From assembly GCA_034440615.1 (NCBI GenBank), contig JAOTOM010005094.1, positions 202,001-266,000 of the forward strand: a stretch of DNA of 64,000 nt, in the 5' to 3' direction. Source of the DNA: Ashinkailepas kermadecensis. Its lineage: Eukaryota > Arthropoda > Thecostraca > Neolepadidae. Numbering within the stretch: the stretch's first letter is position 1; every line of letters starts with the position of its first letter. Positions 25,008 to 36,739 of the stretch are shown here, one piece after another. The notes beneath the pieces were generated by a model, which saw only the letters and a program-made list of their open reading frames with translations, was not told the origin of the DNA and did not search any database. A program made the translations under genes and the position numbers.

Positions 25008-25115
25008 TACCCAGTATGTAGTTATTAATTGACGCTCCTTACAATGATTCGGAATGTAATTTCAAACTTCCGAATGATTGAAAGGAGTGCCAATTAAAAA
25101 CTACATACTGCGTAT
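25008..25115. mobile_element. Foldback (palindromic) element, about 110-135 bp
   Basis: Two arms of about 46 bp: CCAGTATGTAGTTATTAATT on the left and its near reverse complement (AATTAAAAACTACATACTG) on the right, with GATTCGGA...TTCCGAATGATT near the loop. Roughly 80% of arm positions pair. Size and structure suit a small miniature inverted-repeat element. The target duplication is unclear. Confidence 0.7.
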
Positions 25116-25890
25116 AATCATGTCGTACATCCGATCAGAAGAAAAAGACACCCCTGCAGGCAGGAGCGGATTCATACATTGGCATGAGGGGAACATGGTA
25201 TTATTTTTTTTTTTGGGGGGGGGGGGGCTCTAGCTGACAAATTTGAGAAGTGGGATGCATTCAGGCATTCCCGGAGAGGGGCCTTTACCTTCCGAGATGC
25301 AGATCTAGCTGATAAAAATAATCGCTGGGTTCACTCAAACGCACTGAATGGGGGCCTCTTCCTTTCAAGGAGCACCTTTGGCCGAATAATTCGAGGGGAT
25401 GCACCCGAGCACACTAAAGGGGCGCCTTTTCCCCTGCGATGGGGGATGCATTCGAGCTTTCCCGGCGTGGGGCCTTTTTCCTATCGAAGGGGCGCCAATT
25501 TCCACGGGGGCACATGCCTTTTGCGGACGTTCATGTGTTAAGCTTTGAAAATTACTTTTGCACATCCTCGTTCTTTTCCATCACCCGATGCCCAATCTTC
25601 ATAATGGGGAATAATTGTTTTCCGATATATTTTTGGCTACATGTGTGATAAAATACCTTGTTCTATTTTATCCCTGACTTGTACTTTAGCGACTACTTTG
25701 TCTATTTCACAGGCATGTACCTACTTGGTGAGTGGCGACGATAAGTAATTTATTATATCAGACATATAGGACATATATAACGGAGAGACATCAGAAATGG
25801 ATACCTCATAGAACAGCTGCAAAGAACCACAAAATAAAACAGAAGCAGCAAAATATTTCACATGCAGTGCATTTAGCATGCGGTGAATGA
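25116..25890. other. Unique AT-rich DNA
   Basis: Contains a T run followed by a G run near 25204-25227. No gene recognised. Confidence 0.35.
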
Positions 25891-25892
25891 TT

Positions 25893-26020
25893 GCCGATTC
25901 GAACCTTTCAACAACGATGTTCGAACAATGTAAGCCACATTGGGAAGCTTCTAGCTTGCGAAATGCTTCTCTAGTCTAGTTTAAGCCTTTGTGCCAGATT
26001 TACTGGCTTGTGATGAGGAC
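25893..26020 (+). repeat. Flank of the 29-bp array, inverted match to 31060-31190
   Basis: Shares CGAACCTTTCAACAACGA, TTCGAACAATGTAAGCCACA and TTGGGAAGCTTCTA in order with the reverse complement of 31060-31190, then TGGTGATGAGGACT directly next to the array. This shows that the two arrays are copies of one locus and did not arise independently. Confidence 0.88.
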
Positions 26021-26721
26021 TGACCAAACATGGACACAGTGGTGCAGACTCACCAACAGGAACATGGTGCAGATCAAAATGGCACAGTGGTCCTCCAACA
26101 TGACGGGTCTAAACATGGTGGTGCAGACTCACCAAACATGGACACAGTGGTGCAGACTCACCAAACATGGACACAGTGGTGCGGACTCACCAAACATGGA
26201 CAAGTGGTGCAGACTGCCAAACATGGACACAGTGGTGCAGACTCACCAAACATGGACACAGTGGTGCAGACTCACCAAACATGGACACAGTGGTGCAGAC
26301 TCACCAAACATGGACACAGTGGTGCAGACTCACCAAACATGGACACAGTGGTGCAGACTGCCAAACATGGACACAGTGGTGAGACTCACCAAACATGGAC
26401 ACAGTGGTGCAGACTCACCAAACATGGACACAGTGGTGCAGACTCACCAAACATGGACACAGTGGTGCAGACTCACCAAACATGGACACAGTGGTGCAGA
26501 CTCACCAAACATGGACACAGTGGTGCTAGACTCACCAAACATGGACACAGTGGTGCAGACTCACCAAACATGGACACAGTGGTGCAGACTCACCAAACAT
26601 GGACACAGTGGTGCAGACTCACCAAACATGGACACAGTGGTGCAGACTCACCAAACATGGACACAGTGGTGCAGACTCACCAAACATGGACACAGTGGTG
26701 CAGACTCACCGAACATGGACC
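26021..26721 (+). repeat. Minisatellite, 29-bp unit (left arm of inverted pair)
   Basis: About 24 units of ACACAGTGGTGCAGACTCAC followed by CAAACATGG, very homogeneous, with occasional shorter units (ACTGCCAAACATGG). The same unit in the opposite orientation fills 30443-31060, and the outer flanks of both arrays also match. Reading frames (up to 269 codons) are repeat artefacts. Confidence 0.95.
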
Positions 26722-28370
26722 ATGACACGAACATTAGCCATCTTAATTCCATGATATCAGCGAATCAGACAGTCAGAGAGAGCGTGGCGCACATTTGATG
26801 CCCTGTACCTGCTGTCATTCCGGCCTTTTCGTTCGCAGAAACCACGCTTGCTCGCACGTGGCCAGGTTTTGTTCCCAGAATTGCTTTTTCTCCTGTCCAT
26901 ATGTACCGCCTTCTTTTCCTAGATAGCTGTGCAGTCTCACACCCTAAGTACGATTTGAAGATTGATAGTCCATGCAGCAAGTGTGCGTTTGTGATAATGC
27001 AGGCAGCAGGTGTGCATCTGCAAAGTTTTGGCTTGCCGTTGGTGACTAGGGGCCCAATTCCATATCGACAACATTTGTTCTGCTACTTGAGCTTAGAAAC
27101 GCTACGAGACATGGATTACATCTCTCACGACGACTTTTTACATCGTTCACGACGACTGCTTCATTCCACCCCATGCATATCCTTACTAGTAGGACACCGG
27201 TACTGGTAACGGGGTCGAGGTTGCAGAGGTGTAATATGATCGATTACAGGAGTGTGATATGGTCACACACATGAATTTGCACATATTGGTGTTGTAGTCT
27301 GGCTGTTGGCGGGAGACCGCTGCAGATGGCAAATGACGGTGGCGTTCCTAAATACTTCTGTGTTGCCCTCAAATTATTCAAGGCAGGTGCGTTGTATTAT
27401 TTCCTACATCGGGGAATTTTGCAATAGCCCTCACACCTTCATATTCTCATGACAAGTCACCAAAATATGAAGGTCACAAAGGGCTTGGTTTGATTTAGTT
27501 TGCTAAATATAGCAATACTTAGCAACTATTCTTCAACCGACGTTTCTCAAGCAGCGTTCACCTTACGTGTTTACACTGGCTGTTCAGACAGAGTGGCTGT
27601 TCAGACAGAGTGGCTGTTTAGACAGAGTGGCTGTTTAGACAGAGTGAGCGTGCGTTACGACCGAAATCAGTGATACAAATGCTAAAACCAACTTCCATGC
27701 TTGGATTTTGCGGATATCTTGAGCTCGGCCTCTTTTCGGGTGATATTGGTATAAGATGAACAGACGTGAAAACGGTGCGTTGGGTAGATTTTACTGGTAA
27801 CTGCACTTGATAAGGATTAAATATTGTCCTTATTTTCACCATCAAGAAATAAGAAATTAATATGACCTGAAATTGATTATAAACTTACATATAAAAATTC
27901 AAAATATAATATTCAATGTCAGAACGCAGTCCTCTCTACTGTCTCAGTCTGTGTAATACATGTTAGTATGACCGGAACCCTGATTCCCAACCTGGGTGTG
28001 TTTCTGTGTGTCTTGTCCACAAATATTAATATTAATAATATTTTAATAGTTCGTCATCACGCATGTGTGGGTGGGCTCGTAGATTGTAAGGTAGCTTTGC
28101 CAGTTGATACATGAGCAACGGAGGAAACGTGATTGGTGAACTCTTGCGCATGAATTGATAGACCGGAACATTTGTAAAATTGCATTCACTGTTTTTTCTT
28201 GTCGGACTTTCCATTGAGTCGAACAATGTTCTACCCCATAAGAGATAATTTGGTCTTCTGTAGGGTTGTATTTTGGTCGTCATCTTGAGCATACATAAAT
28301 TGCGAATTTATCCTATCAGCAGATTAAGTGGTCTAAATCTAGCATACAACATAATTGAGGACAGGGTCGA
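26722..28370. other. Unique DNA with a small 17-bp repeat
   Basis: Near 27575-27645 the motif TGGCTGTTCAGACAGAG (or TTTAGACAGAG) repeats four times. The rest is AT-rich with no supported gene. A short tract near 27530-27560 (minus: TTGAGAAACGTCGGTTGAA) resembles the end motif of Penelope-like elements, too short to call. Confidence 0.35.
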
Positions 28371-28851
28371 TTAACACGCTCGCCGGAGGGCCTCTCACAT
28401 ACCGTGCACAGGAGGTGGTGGGGGGGGGGATGGGGGGGGATTAGGCCTCGGAATATTTCGCAAACTACTAAAGCTATAAGCACAAAATTTGGCGGGTAGA
28501 TTACGGATGCAGTGAACTCGCTTCAGTACAAATTTCATCACCCTAGATCAATGCGGTCAGTGTTAAATGATGTCGAGATCGGCCGCCACACCACGCCTCC
28601 ACAACCGCACCAAAGAAGCCTTTGTGACCTTGAAAGCTCGGCGACCGCCGCTCGGTCGTTCGATTTGGCATCCCGCAAGTCCTATATTTACTAACGGATT
28701 TCGATTTTTGTTGCATAGGATCCGCTTATCGATTTTAACAAAGTCACAAGAAAGAAACAAAGTCATTACAATATCGCCGCCCGCTTATGAGATAACGTCA
28801 ACAAACAGGAGAGGTGGGCGGATTCCGGCCCCCTTCCGGTGCGCGTGTTAA
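28371..28851. mobile_element. TTAA-flanked non-autonomous DNA transposon, 473 bp
   Basis: The element starts at 28375 with CACGCTCGCCGGAGGG and ends at 28847 with CCCTTCCGGTGCGCGTG, imperfect inverted termini. TTAA lies immediately outside on both sides (28371-28374 and 28848-28851). TTAA targets are typical of piggyBac and Kolobok superfamilies. It contains no transposase. A larger relative lies at 47753-48718 and shares the termini, the subterminal GTGGGCGGATTCC and an internal TAAAGCTATAA. Confidence 0.8.
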
Positions 28852-28939
28852 ACAGCCACATCTATACCTACATCAATCCTGTAGCAATCTTTCCTCCCCC
28901 CCAATACTTTTCATAAAACAATATCTTTGGTAGGGATGC

Positions 28940-29025
28940 ATATATATATATATATATATATGCATATATATATGCATATATATATATGCATATATATATG
29001 CATATATATGCATGTATATATATGC
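28940..29025. repeat. TA/TATGCA microsatellite
   Basis: Alternating TATATA with regularly spaced TGCATA interruptions, about 85 bp. Confidence 0.9.
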
Positions 29026-29214
29026 GTAGTTTAATTAGCAAATAGTCTAAATCGGTCACCAGACCAAACCGTCGCATCATTGTTCGACTGTGGGGACTGA
29101 CCATCATGAAGGCCTGGATAACCACCGATCGAGCCCACGCCCACGAGGCCTACGCGCCAGCCATCATGCGACGTACACGGCTTCAGCTCAGCCCACTCTA
29201 CTCTCCTTGTAGTT

Positions 29215-29570
29215 AACAAAATAATGAAATTGACGAGAATTTAATCCGATGCATGGTGACGTTAATCGTCCGATGCTAATGACAAACCTTACAAAGTTCG
29301 GTGACGCCGACATATTAGCACGGAGAACGCGACTTTGGGGAGCATATTGAATGCATTCCAATACAAAGTGTTTAGCTATTTTGGTGGATCGGTCACAGCC
29401 GCAGGTTGTCCTTAAAGCCAGACTTAGCTAGGAAATGGTGGCGGTCAACCGTTAAAACGCAATTATAAATAGGTGTGAACAGTACTCCTCAAATTCTGTC
29501 CATATGTAGAAAATGTTAATGGCAAAAGCTAGGTCAATGCTGCTGTGGCATCCTTTTCGAATGATTTTGG
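29215..29570 (-). pseudogene. LINE ORF2 C-terminal fragment
   Basis: The minus strand reads CGCDRSTKIAKHFVLECIQY followed by APQSRVLR (about 29410-29330). This fits the Cys-Cys...His...Cys zinc-like motif at the C-terminus of many jockey/R1/I-type LINE proteins, followed by a short tail. Nothing recognisable of the RT is attached on either side. It is short and frameshifted nearby, so it is an old fragment. Confidence 0.5.
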
Positions 29571-30440
29571 TGACAGTATCACTCGGATGTACTCTGGACG
29601 GCTGCTCCATCGTCCGCTTGTTGGTGAAATAAATAGCACGAGCTAGAGGCTCTTTCTGTTCGTCGGTAGTGCAAAGGTATTTGTGCTGTGCGCCGGCAAA
29701 CCTCTGCGTCCACGCCTGGTGTTTGCATCTCAGTTCCTATGATGGAGACGTTTTCAACGATCACTATTTTGTTGAAGAGAATCATGCATGCGAAGCGAGT
29801 CTGGCTTGAAGTGGTTCCCATCCCAGTCCGTTCAGAAGATCTTCTTAGTACTCTGTAGTAAGTATGCTTCCGTGAGAGAACCCTGCCCTGTTTTTTGCGT
29901 TCTTCTAGACGCAATGCATCGGCAATGGTGATAAATCATGCGAAAACTGATGTTGCAATAGTAAAAACATGGACATGGACATGGTAAGTTATGTAAACAT
30001 GATCGATAGTTGGTCCCAGCAGGAATTCGGCTCATAGTTCGGTTGACTTTTTGCTTAAATTGCTCTGATGACATGTTCATGGAAACGTAAATATTTTCTG
30101 GGCGTGTCGGGCCCAGGCGTTGATGGTTCTGACGCAACCGGATTGGCTGTCCGTGAAATGCCAGCTTTGGCGCTCTAAAGACGTCTCAATAGAGAATGTC
30201 TGCCGAACAGTTTTGCAACAGCTGAATGCTATTGCCGTTTTCTCGTGTCATGAGATCGCTTCTAAATAGTGTTGTACAGCTTCTAATTTCAGTGAAGTTT
30301 TCCTAAGTATGGGATGAGTCGAGTCGTGACCTTTTACCTTTTACCTTCTGAACCCAACATACTTGCCGGACCTCAGTGTTCTAAAATAATTGAAACAAAC
30401 AGACTGCAATGGATTTGGATGGCTTTTTGGTGGCTGTCCA
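29571..30440. other. Unassigned DNA with minus-strand frames
   Basis: Minus frames of about 100-110 codons (29579-30137) lie directly upstream of the LINE fragment and could be more of the same element, but I recognise no RT motif in them. Confidence 0.25.
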
Positions 30441-30442
30441 TC

Positions 30443-31060
30443 TTTGATTCGTCCGCACCACTGGCCCATGTGTGATGAGTCGCACCACTGTGTCCATGTT
30501 TGGCAGTCCGCACCACTGTGTCCAGTGTGATGGTCCGCACCACTGTGTCCATGTGTGATGAATCCGCACCACTGTGTTAATGTTTGGTGAATCCACACAA
30601 CTGTGTTGATGTTTGGTGAATCCGCACCACTGTGTCCATGTTTGGCGAGTCCGCACTACTGTGTCCATGTGCGATGAGTCTGCACCACTGTGTCCATGTT
30701 TGGTGAATCCGCACCACTGTGTCCATGTTTGGTGAATCCGCACCACTGTGTCCATGTCTGGCGAGTCCGCACTACTGTGTCCATGTGCGATGAGTCTGCA
30801 CCACTGTGTCCATGTTTGGTGAATCCGCACCATTGTGTCCATGTGTGATGAATCCGCACCACTGTGTCCATGTGTGATGAATCCGCACCACTGTGTTCAT
30901 GTTTGGTGAATCCACACAACTGTGTCGATGTTTGATGAATCCACACCACTGTGTCCATGTTTGATGAATCCACACCACTGTGTCCATGTTTGATGAATCC
31001 GCACCACTGGGTCCATGTTTGGTAAGTCTGCACCACTGTGTCCATGTTTGATGAGTCCTC
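30443..31060 (-). repeat. Minisatellite, 29-bp unit (right arm of inverted pair)
   Basis: About 21 units. On the plus strand they read CACCACTGTGTCCATGTTTG with TGAATCCG or CGAGTCCG, the reverse complement of the unit at 26021-26721. More variable than the left arm (TGTGATGA, TGCGATGA and TTTGGCGA junctions), so it has been less homogenised. Confidence 0.93.
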
Positions 31061-31190
31061 ATCACCAGCCGTGGCGTACCACTAAATCGGGTACAAAGGC
31101 GTAAACTAGACTAGAAATGGAAGCATTTGACAAATTAGAAGCTTCCCAATGTGGCTTACATTGTTCGAAGCTCGTTGTTGAAAGGTTCGT
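31060..31190 (-). repeat. Flank of the right 29-bp array
   Basis: Reverse complement of 25893-26020. See that entry for the shared words. This copy has an extra ~25 bp (AGCCGTGGCGTACCACTAAA region) relative to the left flank. Confidence 0.88.
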
Positions 31191-31350
31191 ATCGGTAAGT
31201 GAAAATACCGTAAGATATTCGGGCATAATCTTGCTGGTGCTTCAAGATGTGGTTATATGATTGTATAGATTTTGTCTTTGCGAAAGTTTGCACGTTGCAA
31301 TGTTCGTTTCTAGTAAGGTTTATGTCGGATGCTATTCGTGAAGCACATGG

Positions 31351-31351
<1 letters not shown>

Positions 31352-31426
<75 letters not shown>

Positions 31427-31429
31427 GTG

Positions 31430-31485
<56 letters not shown>

Positions 31486-31494
31486 TGTGTGTGT
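31352..31494. repeat. Compound GT / GTGC microsatellite
   Basis: A run of (GT)n to about 31430 followed by (GTGC)n to about 31485 and GT again. It directly abuts the 3' terminus of a minus-strand LINE fragment, so on that strand it occupies the position of the element's tail. Confidence 0.95.
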
Positions 31495-31545
31495 GGATGA
31501 ATTTGACCAGCCTGCCACCGTGTTGGTGATGTCGGCTGTTGCTGT
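31495..31545 (-). mobile_element. 3' end of an I-type LINE (fragment)
   Basis: On the minus strand the text reads CGGTGGCAGGCTGGTCAAAT and then enters the microsatellite. The ORF1-only LINE ends with GGTGGCAGGCTGGTCAAACT before its AAC tail, and upstream both share a TCGGCTGTT-type (CAGCCGA) word. How far this fragment extends beyond ~31545 is not clear. Confidence 0.6.
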
Positions 31546-31962
31546 GTGTGTGTGTATACGTGTATATGGAGCTGTGTTCGTGATATATGTGTAGTATTAG
31601 GGTGTGAGGAGTGTAACAAAGTTGGTTTTCGAGGTGATTTATTTAAGAAATTTAGCCCCCTCTCCACAGTTCATGTCGCGACAGTTCCGACGGATACCCG
31701 GCGCCCACCTGTCTGGCTGCTTACGTAGGCAAGCCGCCGCTGCGGTCGAGCAGCGAGCAGTGGACCTTGTACTGTCCCCCTCCCTCTTTCCGGCCGACAC
31801 GCTGCAGGTGTGACCTCGATACCCGACCGCCGTCGTCAGATGATGAAATGTCAGTGGGTGATGTGAATGTGAATGCCGGTGATGTGAATGTGAATGCCAG
31901 TGATGTGAATGTGGTTGTCTTGAGTGATGTATGTAAGCAAGTCTATTCTGGGAACCCCATGG

Positions 31963-31998
<36 letters not shown>

Positions 31999-33046
31999 AT
32001 GACTGAAAGATGAAAGGTGTATAGATGACAAATGGCATAGGTGTAAGTACATGAGTGGTACGACTGTGATATAACAGACCATGTCAATATGACAATGTGT
32101 TAGGCGGGTCTCGAGTGCAGTGTGTGTGTGTGTGGAATGGCAGAGGTGTGACAGATGTCATACCCCGTGGCCAATGTCTGTGTTGTCAGGTATATGACAG
32201 GTATATATGATGCACGTGTGTCTAGTCTATATATGTGTGTATGATTTATGAATGTAGTGGAATATTGGATGACTGCTAGATGAATGTCCATGTGTCTTAT
32301 GACATGTGAAATGTCAACTGGGCTGCAGCGCCCCGATCTGCCGGCCGTCTGTGAACAGCGCGAGCGCCGCCGAGTTGGCATTGTTTGAAGGTATACGCTG
32401 AGGAAGCAGCTCTGTTGTCCGACGCCGGACCGGCGCGAGCCTGCCAAGACCCAGACTCAGCAGTGGTTCCCACAGAGGGACTGAGCTCAGAGCGACTCTG
32501 AGCTGATGTGGACTGTCTCTGATGTCTCTGAGATGGAGACGGCGCGCCCACCGTTGCAGTGGGGTTCAGAGTCCGCCATTGTTCTCTGGCCGGAGCCGAT
32601 GCCCTGGAATGGGGCGCAGTTGACGTGTGGCGGGCTGGGTCACGTGATATGGGCGTAGCCTGTCGCGGGCTGGGTTTTACCTCGCGACGGAGCCGAGGGC
32701 TCAGCAAAGGACTTGTCACCGGGCAGTCGACGCGAGCGGTCGTGAGCCTGGGCTCGACGGGCGGGCCGGCCGGGCTGGCTGGCCCGGCCCCGCACTTCGG
32801 TATTGAGGTACGTGGGACTCTGCCTGAGAATCGTTGTGTAACAAGCTGTATGAAGATGTGACTGTCGAGTGGTATGAAGATGTGGGATGGCCGTGTGAAT
32901 CGTATATGAAGCAGTTGTACCTGTCTCTGTCAAGATGAAGCTATAGTAATAACTCGTATATCACGCTGCACCATTAAAATCTGAAGCATGGTGGCCGTTT
33001 AACTGTTGAGTAAATGATGCAAATATAAGTGCTGGATTTTGAGGGG
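31546..33046. other. Mixed stretch: short repeats and a GC-rich segment
   Basis: Holds a ~24-bp motif (GATGTGAATGTGAATGCC) repeated near 31858-31915, a GT microsatellite near 31967-31995, and a GC-rich part (32310-32820) with Ser/Ala-rich frames on both strands. No recognised domain or dependable splice sites, so no gene is called. Confidence 0.35.
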
Positions 33047-33635
33047 CCTGTCAACAGACTTGTGCTCGACTCGAGTTGAATCGAGAATCGACTCATGAAT
33101 CAATCGTTTTTGGATGAGTCGAGAGTTGAATCGATTCTTTTCCCAAAAACATATGTCGAGTCACGAGTTGAATCACATATTTCTTTTTTTTAATTAGTTG
33201 AATCACGAGTCAATCATTTGAATCACAATGAGTCATTTTAGTCTTGTGACTCAAATGCAAGTTATGAACAAATGATATAAAGAATGTATCTTTGTGAATA
33301 GTATGCCATGACACAAAGTAGGGAGTAAAAACACAGTATAATTATTCATTCATGTTTACCATTACAATTGTCAACTTATCAGCTGCCAGTGAGTAAAGAA
33401 TGAGGGGTACTTAAGTTATTTACCAAAAACGGATAACAACAACTACAAATAAGTATTAATGTTAAGCTTGGTATTCACAATCAGTACCATGCATGAGTCA
33501 ATCCCAGTGCCAGGAACACAACACATAAATGGGATGTGATTGTGAAAAAGAATATGGAACCGAAACGGCCCTGCACTGCAACAGGCATCTGCACTGAATA
33601 AAATTGCGTTGGTTTGTGTGACAAATAACAAACCC

Positions 33636-34225
33636 GGGTAAATATCAAGATCAAGGTAAAATGTGATTTTTTGGATTTTTTTTTTGTAATTGTATGCTTT
33701 CTGACATGATGAAGATGATGCAGTCACTCATTTTCACAGCAAATGATTACTTTTAAGTCATATACCCTAGGGGTAAATATCAAGATGAAGGTAAAATGTG
33801 ATTTGTAATTTTTTTTTGTAATGGTATGCTTTCTGACATGATGAAGGCGATGTGGTCACTCATTTTCAGCATAATATATTAAATGTATCATAGCATAATA
33901 TAATCTAATCTAACCTAACCTAACCTAGCCTAACATAACCTAACCTAGCCTAACATAACCTAGCCTAGCATAACCTAGCCTAACATAACATAACATAAAC
34001 ATAACATAACATAACAAAACATAACCTAACCTAACCGGAAAACCAGTATACGCAATATGCTATATTTGTAGAGTGAAGATTTTGCTAGTGTATTTCTTTG
34101 CCAACTGAAAAGTAATCATTTGCAGAGAAAATGAGTAGTCGCATCATCATTTCCACGTTCAAATACCCCATATGAAAATAAAAAAATAAAAAAGTCACAT
34201 TTTACCTTGATCTTGATATATACCC
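33636..34225. mobile_element. Inverted-repeat element nested in the hAT element
   Basis: Begins GGGTAAATATCAAGATCAAG and ends with the reverse complement (one mismatch) of about 31 bp including TCACATTTTACC. A direct copy of the left arm lies at about 33775-33860. The 20-bp word GTGTGACAAATAACAAACCC stands immediately left (33616-33635) and again at 34236-34255, offset 10 bp from the right end. It may be an irregular target duplication. Confidence 0.65.
33897..34036. repeat. Degenerate CCTAA/CATAA tract
   Basis: Runs of CTAACCTAACCTAACC mixed with CTAGCC and ATAACATAACA. It resembles TTAGG-type (arthropod) telomeric repeats on the other strand, but is degenerate and lies inside a transposon, so it is most likely microsatellite expansion, not a chromosome end. 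Confidence 0.7.
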
Positions 34226-35625
34226 AAACCCGTGCGTGTGACAAATAACAAACCCAAAGTACCTTTACTAGAAGGTAGATCGAAGTTTTCCTTCAAGCAC
34301 GCATGACGTCATTCGATGTTTTAAAAATATGGTATCAATTTGGTTGCAGAAGACTTTTCTCAACTCATACGCAATGGTCACTTTAATTTGCTTCCTAGCA
34401 AATATATTTGTCTTCCGCTCACCAGGTGAGTTATAATCTTGTCCCATTCTTTCCAGTGAGCATTTGTTCCGACACATTTTATTCTCATGCATAGACAAGG
34501 TTGGATTTGTGCATTGAAATCCGGCATGTGGAGAGGAATATTTTGGAGTATGGAGGATATGTTTCTTCAAACCTTATGCATCGTAACTCAATTTGCACCC
34601 ATTTCAGTGAATTTTGAGCACTTTTACTTTATCACACCAGTTCATTGTCAAAAGTTAATAACTTAGGAAGTTCAACCTCCAGATGAGAAAACAAGAAATA
34701 ATTTTATGGAGAGGATAATGTTCGGGATCCCAAAAATATAGGATCAGCCTATTTTTCCAAACATGTACCTTCCTACCTACATTGACATACAGCAATTGTT
34801 GAACACGTTTTTTTTGGTAGGCCAGCTAGACCCAGGGCATGATGCATTCTTCATTGATGAATCTTGCATGGATTATTGATGATACATGCATAATTGAACA
34901 TTTATGTACAACACCATTGTGATCTAGGAATGCCCTCCTGAAACTTGCAACTCGACTGAAACTCTCCTGCCACTGGGGAGAAGAAGCTATGGCACACTTA
35001 GCCCCCCCCCTGACTGTCATTTATTCAGCTCTTGAACGAGGGTGACAACTTGAACACGTAAAATGGACAGTAGAGGGAGCCTACCAATATCGGGAACAAT
35101 CGCTTTATTTTGGAGGCGCTTGATGGTGAGCCTGCCGGAAATGGCACATTGTTAGGCAGGATGATTATTACTGGGTCCTTTAGGATACCCTTTGCTGAAG
35201 CTAAAGAATAGGTCTTTCAATTAGAATACGTCAAAGTACCCTATATTGCCATAAAATATGCAAGATAGCGTAGAGAAAGTCGGTAAAATTGCGTGTAAAC
35301 CAATGGTGAAGGGAAACCTTCAAGCCTGCTACCAAACCAACTTCATGGGGGCAACAAACCAACACAATTTTGTTCTGTGCGGAAACCTATTGCAGTGCAG
35401 GACCTGGGTGCTATGTTGAAGTTAGGTGATGTGTGTCAGGTATATATTATTCAGGTTGTGCATCATGCTGATGTGGATTGAAGTATTATGCACTCATTGC
35501 TTTGCATATGCATTGACAACCATTCATCTCGTTAATGTTTTTTATTAAATTACTTTATGCACCTGCACATGCATTTATATTTATATATCCTATATGCCAA
35601 CCATTACAGTGCATGACGAATGATA

Positions 35626-35815
35626 AATAATGTGAGGTGAAAACAAAGCTATAGCAAAAATAATATATTCAACAGATGTTTCGATGTTAGAGCATCTTCG
35701 TTGGTGTCTAAATAAATACTAATTCCCTTCTTTAATTAAACACAGATGAAGATGCGTTGACATGAAACTGTCTGTCGAATAAATTAGTTTTGCTATAACT
35801 TTGTGTTCACCTCAC

Positions 35816-35820
<5 letters not shown>
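35626..35820. repeat. Inverted pair of Penelope-like 3' ends
   Basis: Left arm ATAATGTGAGGTGAAAACAA onwards and right arm ending TTGTGTTCACCTCACATTAT are reverse complements over about 80 bp with scattered differences. Each arm holds a GAAGATG(C)...GAAAC-type motif followed by an AATA(A)A-like word and TTTTGCTATA, the arrangement seen at 3' ends of Penelope-like elements. The right arm runs into a TA microsatellite. Confidence 0.6.

Positions 35821-35885
<65 letters not shown>
35819..35885. repeat. TA microsatellite
   Basis: About 33 uninterrupted TA dinucleotides immediately after the inverted pair. Confidence 0.95.
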
Positions 35886-35890
<5 letters not shown>

Positions 35891-36739
35891 TGTGTGGGCA
35901 GTGCACACTGAATCATATGGCTTATGAGTCTGATACCATTGAGTTGGATCTGAATCGATTCAAATTTCTGTTTGAGTCATGAGCCGAATCATGCTTTGTG
36001 AGCTCTGAGTCTGAATTGAGTCGAATCAAATAATTTTGACCGGCTCTGAATCATGAGTTGAATCGGATCTCAAGATCTATGAGTCAAATGTGAGTCGACT
36101 CAAAAAATTTGAGTCGAGCACAAGTCTGCCTGTGAAGATGGTCGAATCAGAGCTCTGAGATTGAGACACAGAGCCATTGAACATAACCGGGGTCTTTAAT
36201 ATCGTCCAACGTCGAGGTCAATACTAGCTATCTACGTGCCAAGGAAGTTTGACTATTAGACATCTGGGAAAAGGAAAAATGTCTGATAAGCTCTGGAGAG
36301 CAAAACTTCCCTACAGGAGCATTGCATTCAGGAAAGTAGACGAGAAAGGAATAGTAGAGTTGACTTGCTGAGAGATGCCAGAGCATAGTTGAGGCCCTCT
36401 TGAAGTTAGAAGAGTAGAGATGAGCAGAGCTGAGTTGAGCTGTCGTAGAGTTGAAGTGGTAGAGCTGGTCGAGGGCCGAAGATGGTGCAGTAGTGGAGAG
36501 TTGCCAGTCCGGACGGTGCCAATTTGGGGTATGGGGTGTAGTGGGTGGGTTGGGGTCGGGGCATCGCCATAGTATGTGAACATTTCAAGAACATGTAATA
36601 CACTTTGGGGATAATGGTTTTTATTTTTATCTTTTCTTTTTCTTAAATTACCTTTTAGTTTTAGTATTTTTTTCCAGTCTTTTGTTCATGTTTTTCCTCT
36701 TTTAACATATCTTTTAATTTTTCCTCGTTCCCTTTTTTT

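Larger units (their letters stand above)
33047..36136. mobile_element. Non-autonomous hAT-type DNA transposon, 3,074 bp
   Basis: The terminal inverted repeat is CAGACTTGTGCTCGACTC at 33055, with its exact reverse complement ending at 36128. The flanking 8 bp are CCTGTCAA (33047-33054) and CCTGTGAA (36129-36136), an 8-bp target duplication with one change, the hallmark length for hAT. Both ends carry many degenerate GAGTCGAATC-like subterminal repeats (33060-33240 and 35930-36120), as hAT transposase-binding regions often do. No transposase frame remains: the interior is filled with other repeats. Confidence 0.88.

Noticed and set aside
30440..31060. Hammerhead ribozyme suggested by GATGAGTC words
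   Set aside because: The CTGATGA core and GAAA box do not occur together with a helix II spacing. The word belongs to the repeat unit.
31329..31594. Cys/Val-rich or His/Thr-rich protein from frames over the microsatellite
   Set aside because: Pure GT/GTGC repeat translation.
33897..34036. Telomeric repeat marking a chromosome end or fusion
   Set aside because: The tract is short and degenerate, mixed with ATAAC words, and lies inside a transposon insertion.
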